A DNA stretch of 64,000 nucleotides from Prorocentrum cordatum (GCA_963575745.1 CAUYUJ010019253.1:1-64000); one strand, 5' to 3'. Positions 33,703 to 45,330 are shown, counted from the stretch's first letter. A program made the numbers and translations. Notes: a model not told the origin generated them from the sequence alone.

Positions 33703-35779
33703 AGAAATTTACGTGCATGCAACGTTTCTCCTTCGAGCCCGAGCGCCCGCGAAGTCGCGCGGGTGGACAGTTGCCCCGCCGGGCCAGCGCAATTCGTCGG
33801 CTGCCGGGGGAACGCGCTCTAGACCGAGACGGCGCGGCGCTGGCCTCGCCCGCGACAGCAGCGTTTCCCGCGGGGCCTGGCCACGGGCGCGTGTGAGCGC
33901 GTCGCCTATGTCATCGCCCAGGTGCTGGAGCTCTTCCTCGCGTGGCGCAGAGGCTTTTGGAACGCCTGCCGCGTCGTGGCAGGACGTGTCGGGGGTTCTC
34001 GCCGCGGTCGCCGCGCGGCGACATCGCGTCGAGCGCGCCTAGGTGGATCCCGAACCGCCGTCAACTGGTCTCAGGATGGCGAATGTCGAAGCTCACGGCG
34101 CGGGGGCGAAGGTTCACGGTCGCTCCCAAGGCCCGGCGGAACTTGGCCAACGTCTGCGCGGACGCGCGGCCCGAAGCCCATCTTCTGACCGTGGCGACGT
34201 GGATCTCGGTCGCCCCGCTCGGGGCAGGAGCGCGAATCTCCTCTTCGACAAGGGTGGGCCCGCCAGCTCGTCGCGGGGTCGCCGAGGCGCGACGAGTGGC
34301 ATGATTGGCGACGCAGGTTTCGGCCGCGCTTGCTGCTGTGTTCGGCGATGCGCCTGCGACCCTGGCGGCGACGTGCCAGCGGCCCTCGCGGTGAACAGCA
34401 GATTGACCGACCGCCCCCCCATGCTCAGGACTTGGGGGCGCGCTCCCAGGTGGCCGCCGGCACGTCGAAGGGGGCCGCGCTGTCGCTGGAGTCGCCGCCC
34501 GAACGCGTCGGTCCGAAACTGGCGCGCTCGAGCAGGCCCCCAGCAGCGGGAGGTCGTTCAACGAGCCCTCGCCTGGCGCGGAGGCCGGGAAGAACGCGAT
34601 GCGCGGGGGCGCTGGGGCCGCCCGCGCCGGTGGAGGCTGGGAGGGCCCGCGAAGTTCGCGCCTGCCTCGTGGGGGGGCCGTCGCCGTCATGTCACGAGAA
34701 TTGCCACCATCGGCCCTGTCCATCGGAGTGCACGCGTCCCCCCAGGATCTCGCACCGGCCCCTGTGACCAGGTGGGGCGCGGGCGACGACGCTGGGCCCG
34801 GGCCGTGGGGCGGCGGGCAGCAGGCGGGGGAAGTGGCAGCCAGAGTGGGCGGGGCATGCGTCGACCCCTAACTGCTGCTGGGGGAACGAACTGGGGGCAA
34901 GGGCGCCCCCCCCCCCCCCCCCCCCCCTCCTCCTGGACTGGCTGGGGCCTCGCCGACGGCTGGAGGGCGCGCGGGCATGTGGGCGGGCGCTCTCTGCCAG
35001 GGCAGGGCCTTGGTCAGCAGCGCCGACCGCTTGCCAAAGGCCGACCGCGGCGACCGCGTTGCGCCACTCGGGTAGACGACGTGCTGCTTCAGTGCGATCT
35101 GGCACCCAACTCTCGCCCTCGTGGGCCGCGCTAGTTCTCGGCCCGGGCCCCCGCGGAGACGCCGCGGGAAGCCCGCCGATGGCGCCCGCGTGCTCCGCAA
35201 GGGCGACGGAGCCGGTGAGGGGCGCGCCGCGACTTGAGGCGCAGAGGAGGCCGGCTGTCGGGCGCCGCGGCGACGAGGAGGGGTGACGAGGCAACCGTCG
35301 ATAGAGGAGCTGCGGGGGCGACGACCCTGGCTGGGCCGACGAGCGCGGGCCACCCGTCTGGGCGAGCAGCTCTCTCGCCCAAGTCGATCTTGTCCCGCTC
35401 TGGCTTGTCGTCGCCGTCGGCTAGGTGGGCGCCCGAATCTCCACGGGCCCCCGCGGAGAAGTCGTCGCGCGCCGCCGCGGCCAGCCTCGTCGCCAAATGT
35501 GCCGTGGATGGGCTCGGTGCGCTTCTCGCGCGCAGCCCGCCGGCGCGCGGCGGCCTCCCGCCCCTCGCCGGCGTTGCCTGTGGTCCGGGCAGGTGGGGCC
35601 CGAGCGCGCGCGGGAGCGGTGGCGGGGGGGGGCGACGGCGAGCTCCCTCGCGCGCAGCTGCTCAACAGAAGCCCCGCAAGCCCATGATCGAGCCGCGATG
35701 GGTCTTCCAGGGGGCGGCCCGCGCACCCTGGGGACTCACAATGCACCCCGCGGCGGCCTCAGGACAGGCGCCGCTGTCG
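33703..35779 (-). other. Very GC-rich, possibly decayed LINE reverse transcriptase region
   Basis: It lies between the endonuclease remnant and the RNase H remnant in the order expected for a minus-strand LINE, but frames shift constantly and no motif A, B or C can be identified. A C-run at about 34903-34927 is present. Confidence 0.3.
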
Positions 35780-36420
35780 ACGCGCGCGCCCGTCTTTCCA
35801 GCGTCGAGCGCGACGGCGGCCGAGCACTGCAGCACGAACTCCATAGACACACTCATGGCGACTTAGCTGCTCGGCGTCCACGTTGAAGTCCCCGGCGGCC
35901 GACCCGAGCAGCTGGGGCGCCGCGAGGGGCGCGCCAAGGCGCGCAAAACGTCGGAGGTTGCCTTCAGCCTGGCCGATCGAGCGCGAAACGCGATGGCCGC
36001 CAAGCTGTAGCCGCGCACGTGCAGCACGCCGGCCTGGAACTCGTCCAACTCGTCGCCGCGCGCCGATCGACTGGCCGTGGGCCCAGGAGCCGAAGCCGAC
36101 GACGAATGGGCATGTATATGTCGCCGTGCCTGGGCCCGCGCATCCGCCTTCGGAGACTTTGCGGTGAGCAAGGGGGGTCCGCTTGGGCAGGGCCACCCAT
36201 GTGCTTCCGTCGCGTGTTGCGAGCAGTCCGCTGCGACTTCCCCAAATCGGTCCTGGACCGCACGTGCGTATCGGCGAAGCCCAGGTAGTCGCGCGGCTGC
36301 GTGCAGCACTGAACGAACTTCCAAGCCTGTGGCCCCATGGTCGAGACACTCCCAACTAGAACAGCCGTCGATCAACATTTGTGCCATTGAGAGGGCCTGC
36401 ATGCGCTGGCTGCAGGGCAA
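35780..36420 (-). pseudogene. AP-endonuclease remnant of a decayed LINE (minus strand)
   Basis: Pieces in three minus-strand frames line up with a LINE endonuclease. DYLGFADTHV is an N-terminal catalytic-Glu-type motif. GPPLLTAKSP then ARRHIHAHSS follow, and then DEFQAGVLHVRGYSLAAIAF. GDFNVDAEQL (codons at 35893-35864) is the conserved G-D-F-N metal/base-contacting motif. Order and spacing fit an EEP domain, while frame changes show decay. With the RNase H piece at 30159-30480 this suggests one minus-strand LINE about 6.3 kb long, interrupted by later insertions. Confidence 0.5.
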
Positions 36421-36900
36421 AACGTAGTTGTGGGATTCGAGGATGTCTTTGTCAATGCGCGCCCCAAGAATACCGTTGCATACAGAGTCGTGGGCTCTGA
36501 CCCAAACGGGCTAGCATTCGGACATACATGAAGAATAATCGACCATCGCCGTCGGGCCGCCGAGGTCCAACTGAACGCCATCGGCCGAAGACTCAACCCG
36601 TATGCTCCGTGACCAAGATCATCAAGAAACGTCGATTGCTGGCGAAGCCTCCCTCGGAGTTGGCCCTCCGATGCCGCCGCGTACTTGGACCCTACCGCTG
36701 ATTGTTCCGCTGCTAACCTCCCCACAAATTGTAATTGTTGCATCCTGCTCGGCCTCCTTCGCGTTGGTCTGGTCGTCCTTTTTGGGAAAGGCTGCCGGCA
36801 AGGAGTGCGGCTGCTGCTGCTCCAGCGTCCGCCGTGGAGATGCTGGCGCATCTTGCCAACGCCAAAAGCGGCCACGCCAGCAGCCAGCAGCCTATAGCGG
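36421..36900. other. Unassigned sequence
   Basis: About 480 bp upstream (minus strand) of the endonuclease remnant. No recognised ORF1 motif. A short gctgctgctg run is present near 36810. Confidence 0.35.
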
Positions 36901-37250
36901 GGTGTGTATGGGGCGGACGGGCGGGCGGGGGTGCACGGTGTGCGTGCGGGGTGTGTGCTTGGCGGGCGGGCGAAGGTAAGTGCACTGTGTGCGTACGGGG
37001 TGTGGGCCTGGCGGGCGGTTGAGTGGTTGCATGCGGTTGCTCTGGTCAGGTGCTGCGCGTGGTCTGCCACCGGTCGATGCTGCTGCTGCGGCCAGCGGAG
37101 TTCAGCGCGGCGTTTCTCAGCAGTGCAGGAAGCCTGCTCTGAGGAGGAGGAGGAGGAGGAGGAGGAGGAGGAGGAGGAGGAGGAGGAGGAGGTCAGCCAC
37201 GTATGGAGGGGGGTATGGGGGAGGCTGAGGCTGAGGCTGAGGCTAAAGCT
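36901..37250. repeat. Tandem GT/GC-rich duplication and (GGA)18
   Basis: A ~50-bp unit with gtgcgtgcggggtgtg and ggcgggcggg is repeated imperfectly at about 36905-37020. A near-perfect (GGA)n follows at about 37139-37191, then gaggctgaggctgaggct. Confidence 0.8.
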
Positions 37251-37965
37251 GCGCGTATGTCGTCCCCAGGGGACGGCCCTACGCAGGGCGAGGCGGTCGC
37301 GCGGGGGCGCCGGCATCACTCTAACGTCGCATGCCATATACAAGCCAACTTATTCCATACCCTGTGGTCGTGCCGCTGTTTGACGTTTTGTGCGGGACAC
37401 GGGACACGTACGACTCTTCCATATGTGCCCATATGTCAACATGTGATACCCCTGAATTCCATTCCTTTGCGCACGTCGTACGAGCCAAAACTGCAATGCC
37501 GTCACTCCTCCGTTTGTGCGGTCGGTGCGGCAGGTGCTTCGCATCGATATGTGTAGATAGTGGATCCCACATCCGAACCTTTCGGCTCCACTTGCCTATG
37601 TCGTCGTGCACCACTGCAGGTATAGATCCCCCTCGTCATCGTGTTTGTCGTGTGCACCAGTCTTCGTGCCCAAGTTCATCAGAATATCTTTCAAACTGTT
37701 TGGTCGTGCGACGAATCCACTCGTGTCATGGTTCCAATGTATGTATTGGGGAGCGCGAGCTCGATGACGGCGTGGTGCCACTTTCAGTGGAGTCGGTGTC
37801 GGGGCAGGGGCAAGGGCGAAGGCTTCTTAGAAGCACCCCTGCTGATGTGGAGTTGTTCCAGGTGTGCCCCGAGAGCCACAGGCCGACGTGGCGCAGAGCC
37901 ACAGGTCGACGTGCCACAGGTCAGGGCGCACCACAGGCACAAGCAGACGCCCACAATCACCAGAG
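37251..37965. other. Unassigned sequence
   Basis: Mixed-composition DNA with a 265-codon + frame (37331-38128) whose last third is GGA/GGG repeat. I see no domain in it and do not support it as a gene. Confidence 0.35.
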
Positions 37966-38130
37966 GCGGCGAAAAGCGGAAGGAGGGGAGGATGAGGGGA
38001 AGGGAGGGGGGGGGGGCGAGGAGGACAGGGAGGAGGAAGGGCGGATGGGGGCCGGAGGAGGGGAAGGGGGAGCGGGGAGGGGGCGGATAGGCGAGAGGAG
38101 GGGCATGGGGAGGGGCACAGGAGTCTGAGA
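37966..38130. repeat. G-rich ggaggggag tract
   Basis: Purine-rich low-complexity sequence with G-runs. Capable of G-quadruplex formation by composition; not coding. Confidence 0.7.
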
Positions 38131-38579
38131 TGAGTCATCACTGCGGGCCCGGAGCAGGGGCGAGGGAGGTGGCGGGGAGGTGTCCTCCTCCTTGTCCTCC
38201 TCCTTATGCCTCACTCGAGCACCATGGGCTCGAGCATCTTGCCACGCCCCCTTCCTGTGCTTCCACCTGGTGTTTGAGGACCTTCACCCACGCTGCAACA
38301 GGTGCAGCGGCTGGCGACGACGGAAACAGGAAGGTTCGCGTTCATACATTTTATATCGTGTCCTCAATGTCTCGCGCGTGGTCTCAAAGCAGAATGTGCG
38401 GTCGGTAGAAATGGAACGAGCGCCTCCTCGCTAATCACTCCTGCTGCTTTCATTGCAACAGCAAGGTTATGTTGCATGTACTGAAGCCTCCCAATGCATC
38501 CCAGAACGGAACGGCCGGGTCCAGCCCGAGGGTGTGCAGGTCGGCAGCGGTAAGCTTGATGTTGAGACGTTAGACAACG

Positions 38580-39265
38580 GAGGACCCTGAGCTGACTGAC
38601 CTCATCCAGGCGCAGCTGGCCAAGCCCAGGCGCGCGATGAGCGCGTGGAAGGACGCAGATCACAAGAACCCCCATGCGGTGGCTACGGTTGTGCGGTCGC
38701 AACATGGCCTTGCGCAGGCACGGCTCAAGGAGCAGGCTGCGGTGCAAGCCCTGGCGCAGGCCCTTAAGGTCAAGCGCCCAGCCGCGGCGGTGCTTGCCAA
38801 GCGGAGCCCACGGCGACGCGGGGACGCCCGAGCTCCAGGTCGTCTGGGGCACCGAGCTGCTCGCCGGGCTGGAGGTGCTTGAAACCAAGGAACTCCGCAG
38901 GGTTCACGCGGCCATGCACAATCTCCAGGTCGAGCTGCGGACGACGGAGGGCGACGCGACGGCCGTGTGCGAGCGGGCCACCCTGGTGCGCCAGGCGGTC
39001 CACGAGCGGCTGGGCAGTGCGCCCGGGCAGCGCCGAAGAGGGCAGCTCCAGCCCGCGGGCGGCTCCGCAGGCAGCAGTGAATCCGCCTCTGGGACGCAGG
39101 CCGCTCGCTCGTGCGCGGCGCAGCGCAGAGTGCCCAGGGGGGGGGGGGGGGGGGGGTTTGGGCGCGCGCGGCCGCGCGCCAGGCTCGTGGACAAGGTGCG
39201 CGGGCGGCAGGGCAGTGTCGGGCCAGGCGTCGAGGAAGGGCAGACGCCCACGAGTCTGTCTTAAA
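38580..39265 (+). pseudogene. Possible LINE ORF1 remnant
   Basis: Plus-strand frames give AWKDADHKNPHAVATVV, then ALAQALKVKRPAAAVLA and ELLAGLEVLETKELRRVHAA with HNLQVELRTTEGDATAVCER. This is an Ala/Glu/Arg helical, coiled-coil-like pattern resembling the ORF1 proteins of the two LINEs here. Frames shift at about 38820, and a G18 run (about 39139-39156) breaks the end. No zinc finger seen. Confidence 0.3.
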
Positions 39266-39684
39266 AGTCTTGGGGTACGAACGCCGGCGGGGAAACTCAT
39301 CGAGTCTTGGCGGCGTCTTGGCCAGTCACGTACGCTGCGGGCGGAATTCCAGAAACGCTGAAACCACAAAAGATGCCATCGATTGAAGCAGTCGGGGATC
39401 TTCTGATCTGGGTCAAGCCAAACCCTGGCCAGTCAGACCTTGCAAGATCCTGCAAGATCCTTCAGGATCCTGCTCCGACGCCCGGGTCAGTGCAGCCCTG
39501 GCCATGCAGGATCCTGCAGGACCTGGCGCTCTGAGTGACCCCCGTTTGCATTGACCCCCCTCTCTTGAGCCCCGGAACGTGTCTTTTCCTTCTGCCAGTT
39601 CCTCCGCCGCCGGGGAGGCCCTCGTTCTGCTTCCGCCGCCCTCCGCCGAGGAAGCGAGATGTCGACTCCTTCGATCCTCTCGCC
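39266..39684. other. Unassigned sequence with aggatcctgc repeats
   Basis: Short irregular repeats of gatcctgcaagatcctt type lie at about 39440-39515. No gene. Confidence 0.4.
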
Positions 39685-39803
39685 ATCGCTCGGACGTCCG
39701 TTCCCCGTGCACGTGTCGACTCCGCGCGTGCCTCTTGGGCTAGCTGATCCAGGATGCTCCTTCAGTGGCCCTCGCCGAGAAGAGATGCGCACGCCCGAGC
39801 GAT
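39685..39803 (+). mobile_element. 119-bp TIR element, family M1 copy A
   Basis: It starts atcgctcggacgtcc and ends acgcccgagcgat, inverted relatives. The body shares gatccaggatgctcct and ctcgccgagaagagatgcgcac with the copies at 41998-42115, 53593-53709 and 53869-53988. The short length with no ORF indicates a non-autonomous MITE-like element. Confidence 0.75.
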
Positions 39804-39879
39804 GCCCAGTCGCAGGCGAGGCCCTCCCCCCTCCCACTCCCACTCCCGCTCCGCCCTTCCCTCCCCCCCATCTGCCTCT

Positions 39880-39980
39880 TGCTCCTCCTCGATCCTCCTC
39901 CTCGATCCTCGTCCTCGTCCTCGTCCTCGATCTCGTCCTCCTCCTCCTCCTCCTCCTCCTCCTCCTCCTCCTCCTCGGGA
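39880..39980. repeat. (TCC/TCG)n tract
   Basis: TCCTCG then (CTC)n. Overlapping poly-Ser/Leu/Glu frames are repeat artefacts. Confidence 0.9.
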
Positions 39981-40673
39981 TTCTGGTGGCTGCCTCGTCG
40001 GACCTCCTGGGGCGGAGGGCTCTGCGTGCCAGCTCGACTGCCACCCCTTTGGCTCCCTCCTGGGGGGTGCCTCCTGGGGGGGGCCCTCGGGCCTCTGAGA
40101 CCCCTCCGTTGCCCCTCCCGTACCCTTATTCCCGGCGTGGGGAGGGGAACCCGAACCAGACCAGCGAGGAAGGGACGATCTGGGCATGGTTGGATCTGCC
40201 TCGAGGGAGGAGTCCCTGACCAAGCCTCAGCAACTCCTTCCCTCTCGGTCTGGTCCTGGTTCCAGGTCCGAGAGGGGTGCGGTGTGCATGGGTACAGCCA
40301 TCGTGCTACCAGTGGAAAAGAACGCAGAATCAGGAACGAAGGGGCATTTCTGACCACATCGGGCCCAGGCCACAAACAGGTTCCACGACATAAATCTAAG
40401 GAACGGGCCGAAAACCCGAGCCCCTCCTGAGCCCAAAGCCGTCCTTATTTCAGCGTCTTGACTGTACGGTGGAATCGCTCGTGATTAGGATGTTACCATT
40501 GATGCGGTCCGCTATGTGTACTGCACATCGCGCTGCTGCCTGTAACGCTCACCATTGGCGTCTGTCTCTGGTGTTGCCGACCCTGTGAACACACACCGCG
40601 GATGGACTCGAGGCGTGTGGATAGGCAGTCGAGGCAATCGCACTCTCGGAACGAAACGTGGACGTTCCAACAC
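39981..40673. other. Unassigned sequence
   Basis: About 690 bp with no supported gene. Frames on both strands continue from the TCC tract and lose any bias within ~100 codons. Confidence 0.35.
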
Positions 40674-40743
40674 GGTGCGGTGACAGACCGTGCGGTGACC
40701 TCGACATCCTGATGGACCTCACCGCACGGTCAATCACCGCACC
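40674..40743. repeat. 25-bp-arm hairpin
   Basis: Arms 40674-40698 and 40719-40743 (ggtgcggtga...gaccgtgcggtga and its reverse complement) pair at 23 of 25 positions around a 20-nt spacer that is itself partly self-complementary. No second copy was found in the window. Confidence 0.75.
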
Positions 40744-40955
40744 ATCCTTACTACCCACCCTGCCACCCCAAACCAACCCGAATTTGACCCGAATTTCGGA
40801 TTTGGGGGGGGTGGGGGGGTGCGGGTTTCGTGTTTTTGTTCCAATGACTCCCGACCCTCCTCCTCCTCCTCCTCCTCCTCTTTTCCTCCTCCTCCTCCTC
40901 TTTTTCCTCCTTTTTCCTCCTCCTCCTCCTCCTCCTCCTCCTCCTCCTCCTCCTC

Positions 40956-40987
<32 letters not shown>

Positions 40988-41460
40988 ACTGGAAACGGAG
41001 GGCTGATTGAAGTCTTCGCGTTGGGCTGCGGTGGCTTGGTGGGCGGTGACGTCCCGGGACCCTGGAGGCCCCAGTCGCTCACGGCGTCCTCGGAGAACGG
41101 CCCAACCCCCCCCCCCCCCCCACCCAAAAACCGTGCGGCCAACCCGAACCCCCACCCACTCGCCGCTCGCTGCGGCCACCGCGCCGTTCGGGGACGCCCA
41201 GACGCAGCGCCTCCCTCCTGTCGGGGGGAACGAAAGGGGGGGGGGGATAGCAGAGGGTAGGGTCGAGAATCGGCTCACGTAGCCGTTTTTCCCAGCGCCT
41301 CCCGGCGCCGGGAGGCACCCATGTACCGGGGAATGGACCCGGCAGCGGGGCCGAAACCAGCTGCATGCAGCAGATTTCGTCCCCCACCCCCTTTGCCTAC
41401 CCCCCCCCTTTCGTTCGGCCCGACTGGCTAAGAGGGCACACATCGACTGGGAATTGGCGA
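40744..41460. repeat. (TCC)n tract and flanking unassigned DNA
   Basis: (TCC)n is interrupted by TTT at about 40855-40982. C-runs occur at about 41107-41122 and a G-run at about 41237-41247. No gene. Confidence 0.75.
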
Positions 41461-41997
41461 TGCACCGCATACAGATCGGCGATAGGCTCTGGATAGCTAG
41501 GCTGTCAGGACAGTGCCGGCGATCAATGGGCGATTGGGGGTCGATGCGCCCCTCCCCGAGGCATGTCCCCCCTAACGTTGCCCCTTTGCTTTCGGGCCAC
41601 AACTCAAGTCTCTGGCGGCCGTTCGGGACCGTCTGGATACCACGGGAGCGCTCTCGGCGAGGCGCAGCCGCTGGAGAGCAACCTGCGGCTGGAGAACCGC
41701 CGAGAACCGACGCACCCGTCCGCAGACCTCGATCCTCGAGAACCTCTCCGAACCTCGCAAACCTCCTCCTCGGACCTCGGACAGCTCCTCGAACCTCGAA
41801 AACACCTCCTCGAGCCTCGAAGAACACCTCCCCGAACCTCGAACACCTCCTCGAACCTCGAACACCTCCTCGAAAACCTCCTCGAAGACCTCTCGAACCT
41901 CCAAGGCCTCCTCGAAAACACCCTCCTCGACCCCGCCCCGGGGCCCCGGCGCCCCGGCGCGGCCACCCTGGCCGGAGCGGCCGCCCGAGGCCTCGCC
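41461..41997. repeat. Unassigned DNA and cctcgaacacctcct minisatellite
   Basis: About 300 bp of unassigned sequence is followed by an irregular 15-18-bp array (ctcgaacctcgaacacctc) at about 41765-41935. Open frames through it are repeat-derived. Confidence 0.7.
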
Positions 41998-42115
41998 ATC
42001 GCTAGGACGTCCATTCCCTGTGTTTTTTGTCGGTTTCGTGCGTGGCTTTTTCGCCAAGTGATCAAGGATGCTCCTCGATGGTTCTCGCCGAGGAAGAGAT
42101 GCGCACGTCCGAGCG
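41998..42115 (+). mobile_element. 118-bp TIR element, family M1 copy B
   Basis: It starts atcgctaggacgtcc and ends cgcacgtccgagcg. The body has ggtttcgtgcgtgg, gatcaaggatgctcctcg and ctcgccgaggaagagatgcg, matching copy C most closely. Confidence 0.8.
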
Positions 42116-42545
42116 CAGGAGGCAGGGTGGCGGGAGCGGGCGCGCAGTCTTCTGGCCCCCCGCGCCCACGTCGAGGCGCTTGTCCGTCACCATCTTCCAC
42201 GGGAGGCACATGCCCATGAAGCCTGGGCGGGTGCAGACGCGAGACGGAGCCAGGACGCTGATAACATCGGGTGGGGACAGATCGAGAATCTCTCGGGTCC
42301 GGCGGCTCCGGTGGATGTCTCGGGCGCCGCGGCCTTCTCAAAGGGTTCTGGAACGTTCTGAGAGCGTTCTGGAACGTTCTGAGAGCGCCCCGGAACGCTC
42401 TGGAACGGAGTTGTCCTCGTCCTAGCCCCGTCCTGATAAGGCGCGTCCTTCCTTGTGGACGCTGCTCGGGCAAGGGTTGCCTGGAACCGAGGCGCCTGAG
42501 CGGCAAACACGCAAGGCATAGATAGAACAGGCTAACAGAGGGAGG
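42116..42545. repeat. Unassigned DNA with a 21-bp duplicated motif
   Basis: ttctggaacgttc occurs at 42346-42358 and again at 42367-42379, with a diverged third unit. The rest is unassigned. Confidence 0.6.
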
Positions 42546-43002
42546 CCTGCGATGAGCTTCCTCCTCCTCCTCGTAATCCTACGTTCGCGCCCTGCTCCCC
42601 GATAGTGTCTCCTTCCCCCCCCTCCTCCTCCTCCTCCTCCTCCTCCTCCTCCTCCTCCTCCTCTCCTCCTCCTCCTCCTCCTCCTCCTCCTCCTCTCCTC
42701 GTCCTCTCCTCGTCCTCCTCGTCCTCGTCCTCGTCTCCTCGTCCTTGTCCTCGTCCTCGTCCCTCCTCCTCCTCCTCCTCCTCCTCCTCCTCCTCCTTCT
42801 CCTCCTCCTCCTCGTCTCCTCCTCCTCGTCCTCCCCTCCTCGCCTCCTCCTCCTCCTCCTCCTCCTCCTTTCGCGCCCTGTTCCCCGATAGTGCCTCCTT
42901 CCTCCTCCTCCTCCTCCTTCGCCTCCTCCTCCTCCTCCTCCTCCTTTTTCCTCCTCCTCCTCCTCCTCCTCCTCCACCTCCTCCTCCTCCTCCTCCTCCT
43001 CC
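42546..43002. repeat. (TCC)n / (TCG)n tract, ~450 bp
   Basis: Long, interrupted TCC repeat with TCCTCG patches and two copies of ttcgcgccctgttccccgatagt-like unique DNA (about 42582-42608 and 42868-42895). The duplicated unique piece suggests expansion by segmental duplication of the tract. Confidence 0.9.
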
Positions 43003-43052
43003 TGGCTCAAGCCGCTCTGGCACAAGCCAACCGTGGGCAGGTGGCGCCTGCT

Positions 43053-44369
43053 ATGTCTTTAGCCTCCCGTAGGCAAGTGGCGCCTGCTTTCGCGCTGACC
43101 AGCAGCACCGCCCCAGGCCAGCAGCCAAGCCTGGGGCCTCCCTCGTACCAATCAGACATGGGCGGCCAGAGGCAAGCCAGCCGTGGCCGAGGCGAAGGGC
43201 GCAAGTACCTTTGCTGCCAGTCGGGCGGGTGCAAAGGATGGACATGGGCTGACAAACCGTTCAAGTTCTGTGGCCAGTGTGGAGGAGCCTTCCTCGGTCG
43301 ACGGCCTGCCCAGTCAGTATCGACCAATGCCAACCAGAACGTGAATCCTGACGGCATCCCCAATCGGCGGCGGAGGCACACAGTCAGCCCAGCGCCGAAA
43401 GGCCACCCCAAAGGAGCTGCGGGAGTGCGAGCACCAGAGGAACACGAACGTGACCCAGTCGCTGTGTGTTCGGCGGCGGTCCAGTTCTGGAAGAAGATGG
43501 AAGGCACCTCTGGGCAGCACTACCTGCAGGCCGTGAATGAGTTGAAAGCAGTGAAGGCATCAACGTTGGCAGCCAAACCTTGGGATCAGCAGAGGAAGTC
43601 CCTGCACGATTAGCTCGAGGTCACCAAGAAGAAGCTGACCAGCGCCCAACATGAATTTGACAAAACGTGTCAGGCCATTCTGAAAATGGCCAACGACTAT
43701 GAGAAGCAGATCAAGACCGTTGCCGACCTCACGTCTGAGGTGCAGCAGCTCGAGACCCAGCATAATATGGCGGTCCAGCAGGCGCTCAAGGAGCATGCGT
43801 GCGAGGCCCCAAGTCTGGAGTCATTCATCTCCAGCCAGTTCCCGTCAGGGCTCGCACCATCCGCCGAGGTGCAGACGGCCGTTGCGCAGCTCGCGGCCAA
43901 ACTGCACGTGGAGTGGCACGCGGCGCAGGCGGTGCAGCCTGCCCAGGCTGCGCAGGCCCAGCCCCGCGGGGCCCAGGCGGTCCCAGGCGGCGGGCCAAGC
44001 CCGTCCGCCGACGCCCCAGCCCTGCCGCTGGCGGATGGCGGACCGCCCACGCCAGCGGGCCCTGGCGCAGCGGGCGGCGCTGCAGGTGGTGCTGACATCA
44101 GCCCCGAGGAGGACGCAGCCTACGACGAGGAGGAGAAGGCCATGGAGGTCGAAGAGCTCAACGCCGAGCAGAAGCGCCTCGCGGGCATCAAGCGCGCTGG
44201 TGAGGCCGTCGACCAGGTGCTGAACCTGCAAGGCCAGAACCCCCCGCAGTCCTCTCATCAGCTGGAGAACGCTGAGGCACCCCAGGAGAGCGCCAAAGCC
44301 CAGTGCGTCGCCGCAGCCAAGGGCAAGGGCGGCAAGGGCGATCCTGCGGACAAGACGTCTTGCGGGTAA
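43053..44369 (+). pseudogene. LINE-2 ORF1 with one in-frame stop
   Basis: From ATG 43053 the frame has a Cys-rich finger (KYLCCQSGGCKGW then FKFCGQCGGAF) related in spacing to RanBP2-type fingers. A helical region follows. A TAG at 43611-43613 lies in the middle of it: translation resumes in the same frame as LEVTKKKLTSAQHEFDKT and then MANDYEKQIKTVADLTSEVQ, a coiled coil. An Ala/Pro/Gly-rich stretch and an acidic helix lead to the TAA at 44367. Apart from the TAG the frame is intact for about 438 codons, so the stop is a recent lesion, a read-through site or a sequence error. Confidence 0.7.
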
Positions 44370-44370
44370 A

Positions 44371-45330
44371 GCGGTCAGGTTCGCCACAACCAACGGCAGC
44401 TGCTGGAGATCGATCAGGGAGTTTCTCCAGTCTTCAGCAGCTGAGGCAGTGGACATCATCTGCTGCCAAGAGGTCAGAGTTTTAAAGGGCGCGCTCCCAT
44501 TTATAGTACAGTGGTGCGAGCGCGCGGGGTGGCAGGCGATGCTCTCGCCAGCCGTGCTCAGTGACAAAGGGTGCCCTGTCCAAGGTACAGGGATTTTGAT
44601 TCGTGACGGGCATGACTTCGGAGTATCCAGGGTGAAACTTCCTGCAGGGGTCGCAGAATCACGCTGCGCAGCAGTTTCGCTTGAACTTCCAGGACGCCGT
44701 CCTTTCGCACCAGCTTCGATCTACTTGGCCGACGGGGTGGGCCTCAACAAACAACTTAGAGGTTCTAGCTGGGGTTGCAATGATTCAGGATGCTGTACGA
44801 CAGCCGCTCATCATTGCTGGGGATTTCAGTGTTTCGACCAAAAAGATCGTTGAGTCGAACTACCCGTTGAGAGCGGGCCTCGCGATTCTGGCCCCAGGGC
44901 CTCTTGGGCGCAACCGTCCTGGAGGACTACCCGCTGAGCCCCCACAGGCCCGCTCTGTGTCAGCTCAGGTGTGGGAAGCCCTTTTATGGTGCCCGTCTTG
45001 GACAAGCCCCAACCGTTCTCTACTACCAGGCCTTATGGGCCCACCAGCTTTGCACCGTCTTGGGGCAGCGCCGAAGCTGCTCTGGGTTTCCTGGACCAGG
45101 TCGTCGCCCAGGGGTCCGACATAGAGGCCCGCTTGCTGGCCCTGAACTCCACGTACCAGCAATTCGCCAGTGACATGGCGAAGTCGATCAGCATCCGCAC
45201 GGATACGCCGATCAAGTCGCCCACCATGCCGAGAGTAGGGCTACCCAAGATTCGTTGGGGACCAGGAGCCGCTCGGGAGGTGGGGCCCAGGGCCAGTTGG
45301 AGGAGTTTGGTCGATCCCGATCAGATGATT
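44371..45330 (+). pseudogene. LINE-2 ORF2 part 1: AP endonuclease, frameshifted
   Basis: Coding sense starts as AVRFATTNGSCWRSIREFL directly after ORF1 and passes DIICCQEVR, the catalytic-Glu motif (about 44452). Near 44740 it moves to a second frame with LIIAGDFSVSTKKI (about 44808), where the usual G-D-F-N is G-D-F-S. After about 44950 it returns to the first frame (IEARLLALNSTYQQFASDMA). The Asn to Ser change would weaken or abolish the nuclease if real. Confidence 0.65.

Noticed and set aside
42346-42379. Two ttctggaacgttc motifs matching the heat-shock element pattern TTCnnGAAnnTTC
   Set aside because: They belong to a 21-bp minisatellite, no gene lies downstream, and dinoflagellate promoters are not known to use this element here; kept only as a repeat.
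43003-43011. tggctcaag as a second DinoSL relic before LINE-2
   Set aside because: Only nine bases, directly after a TCC tract; too short to separate from chance, though position is suggestive.
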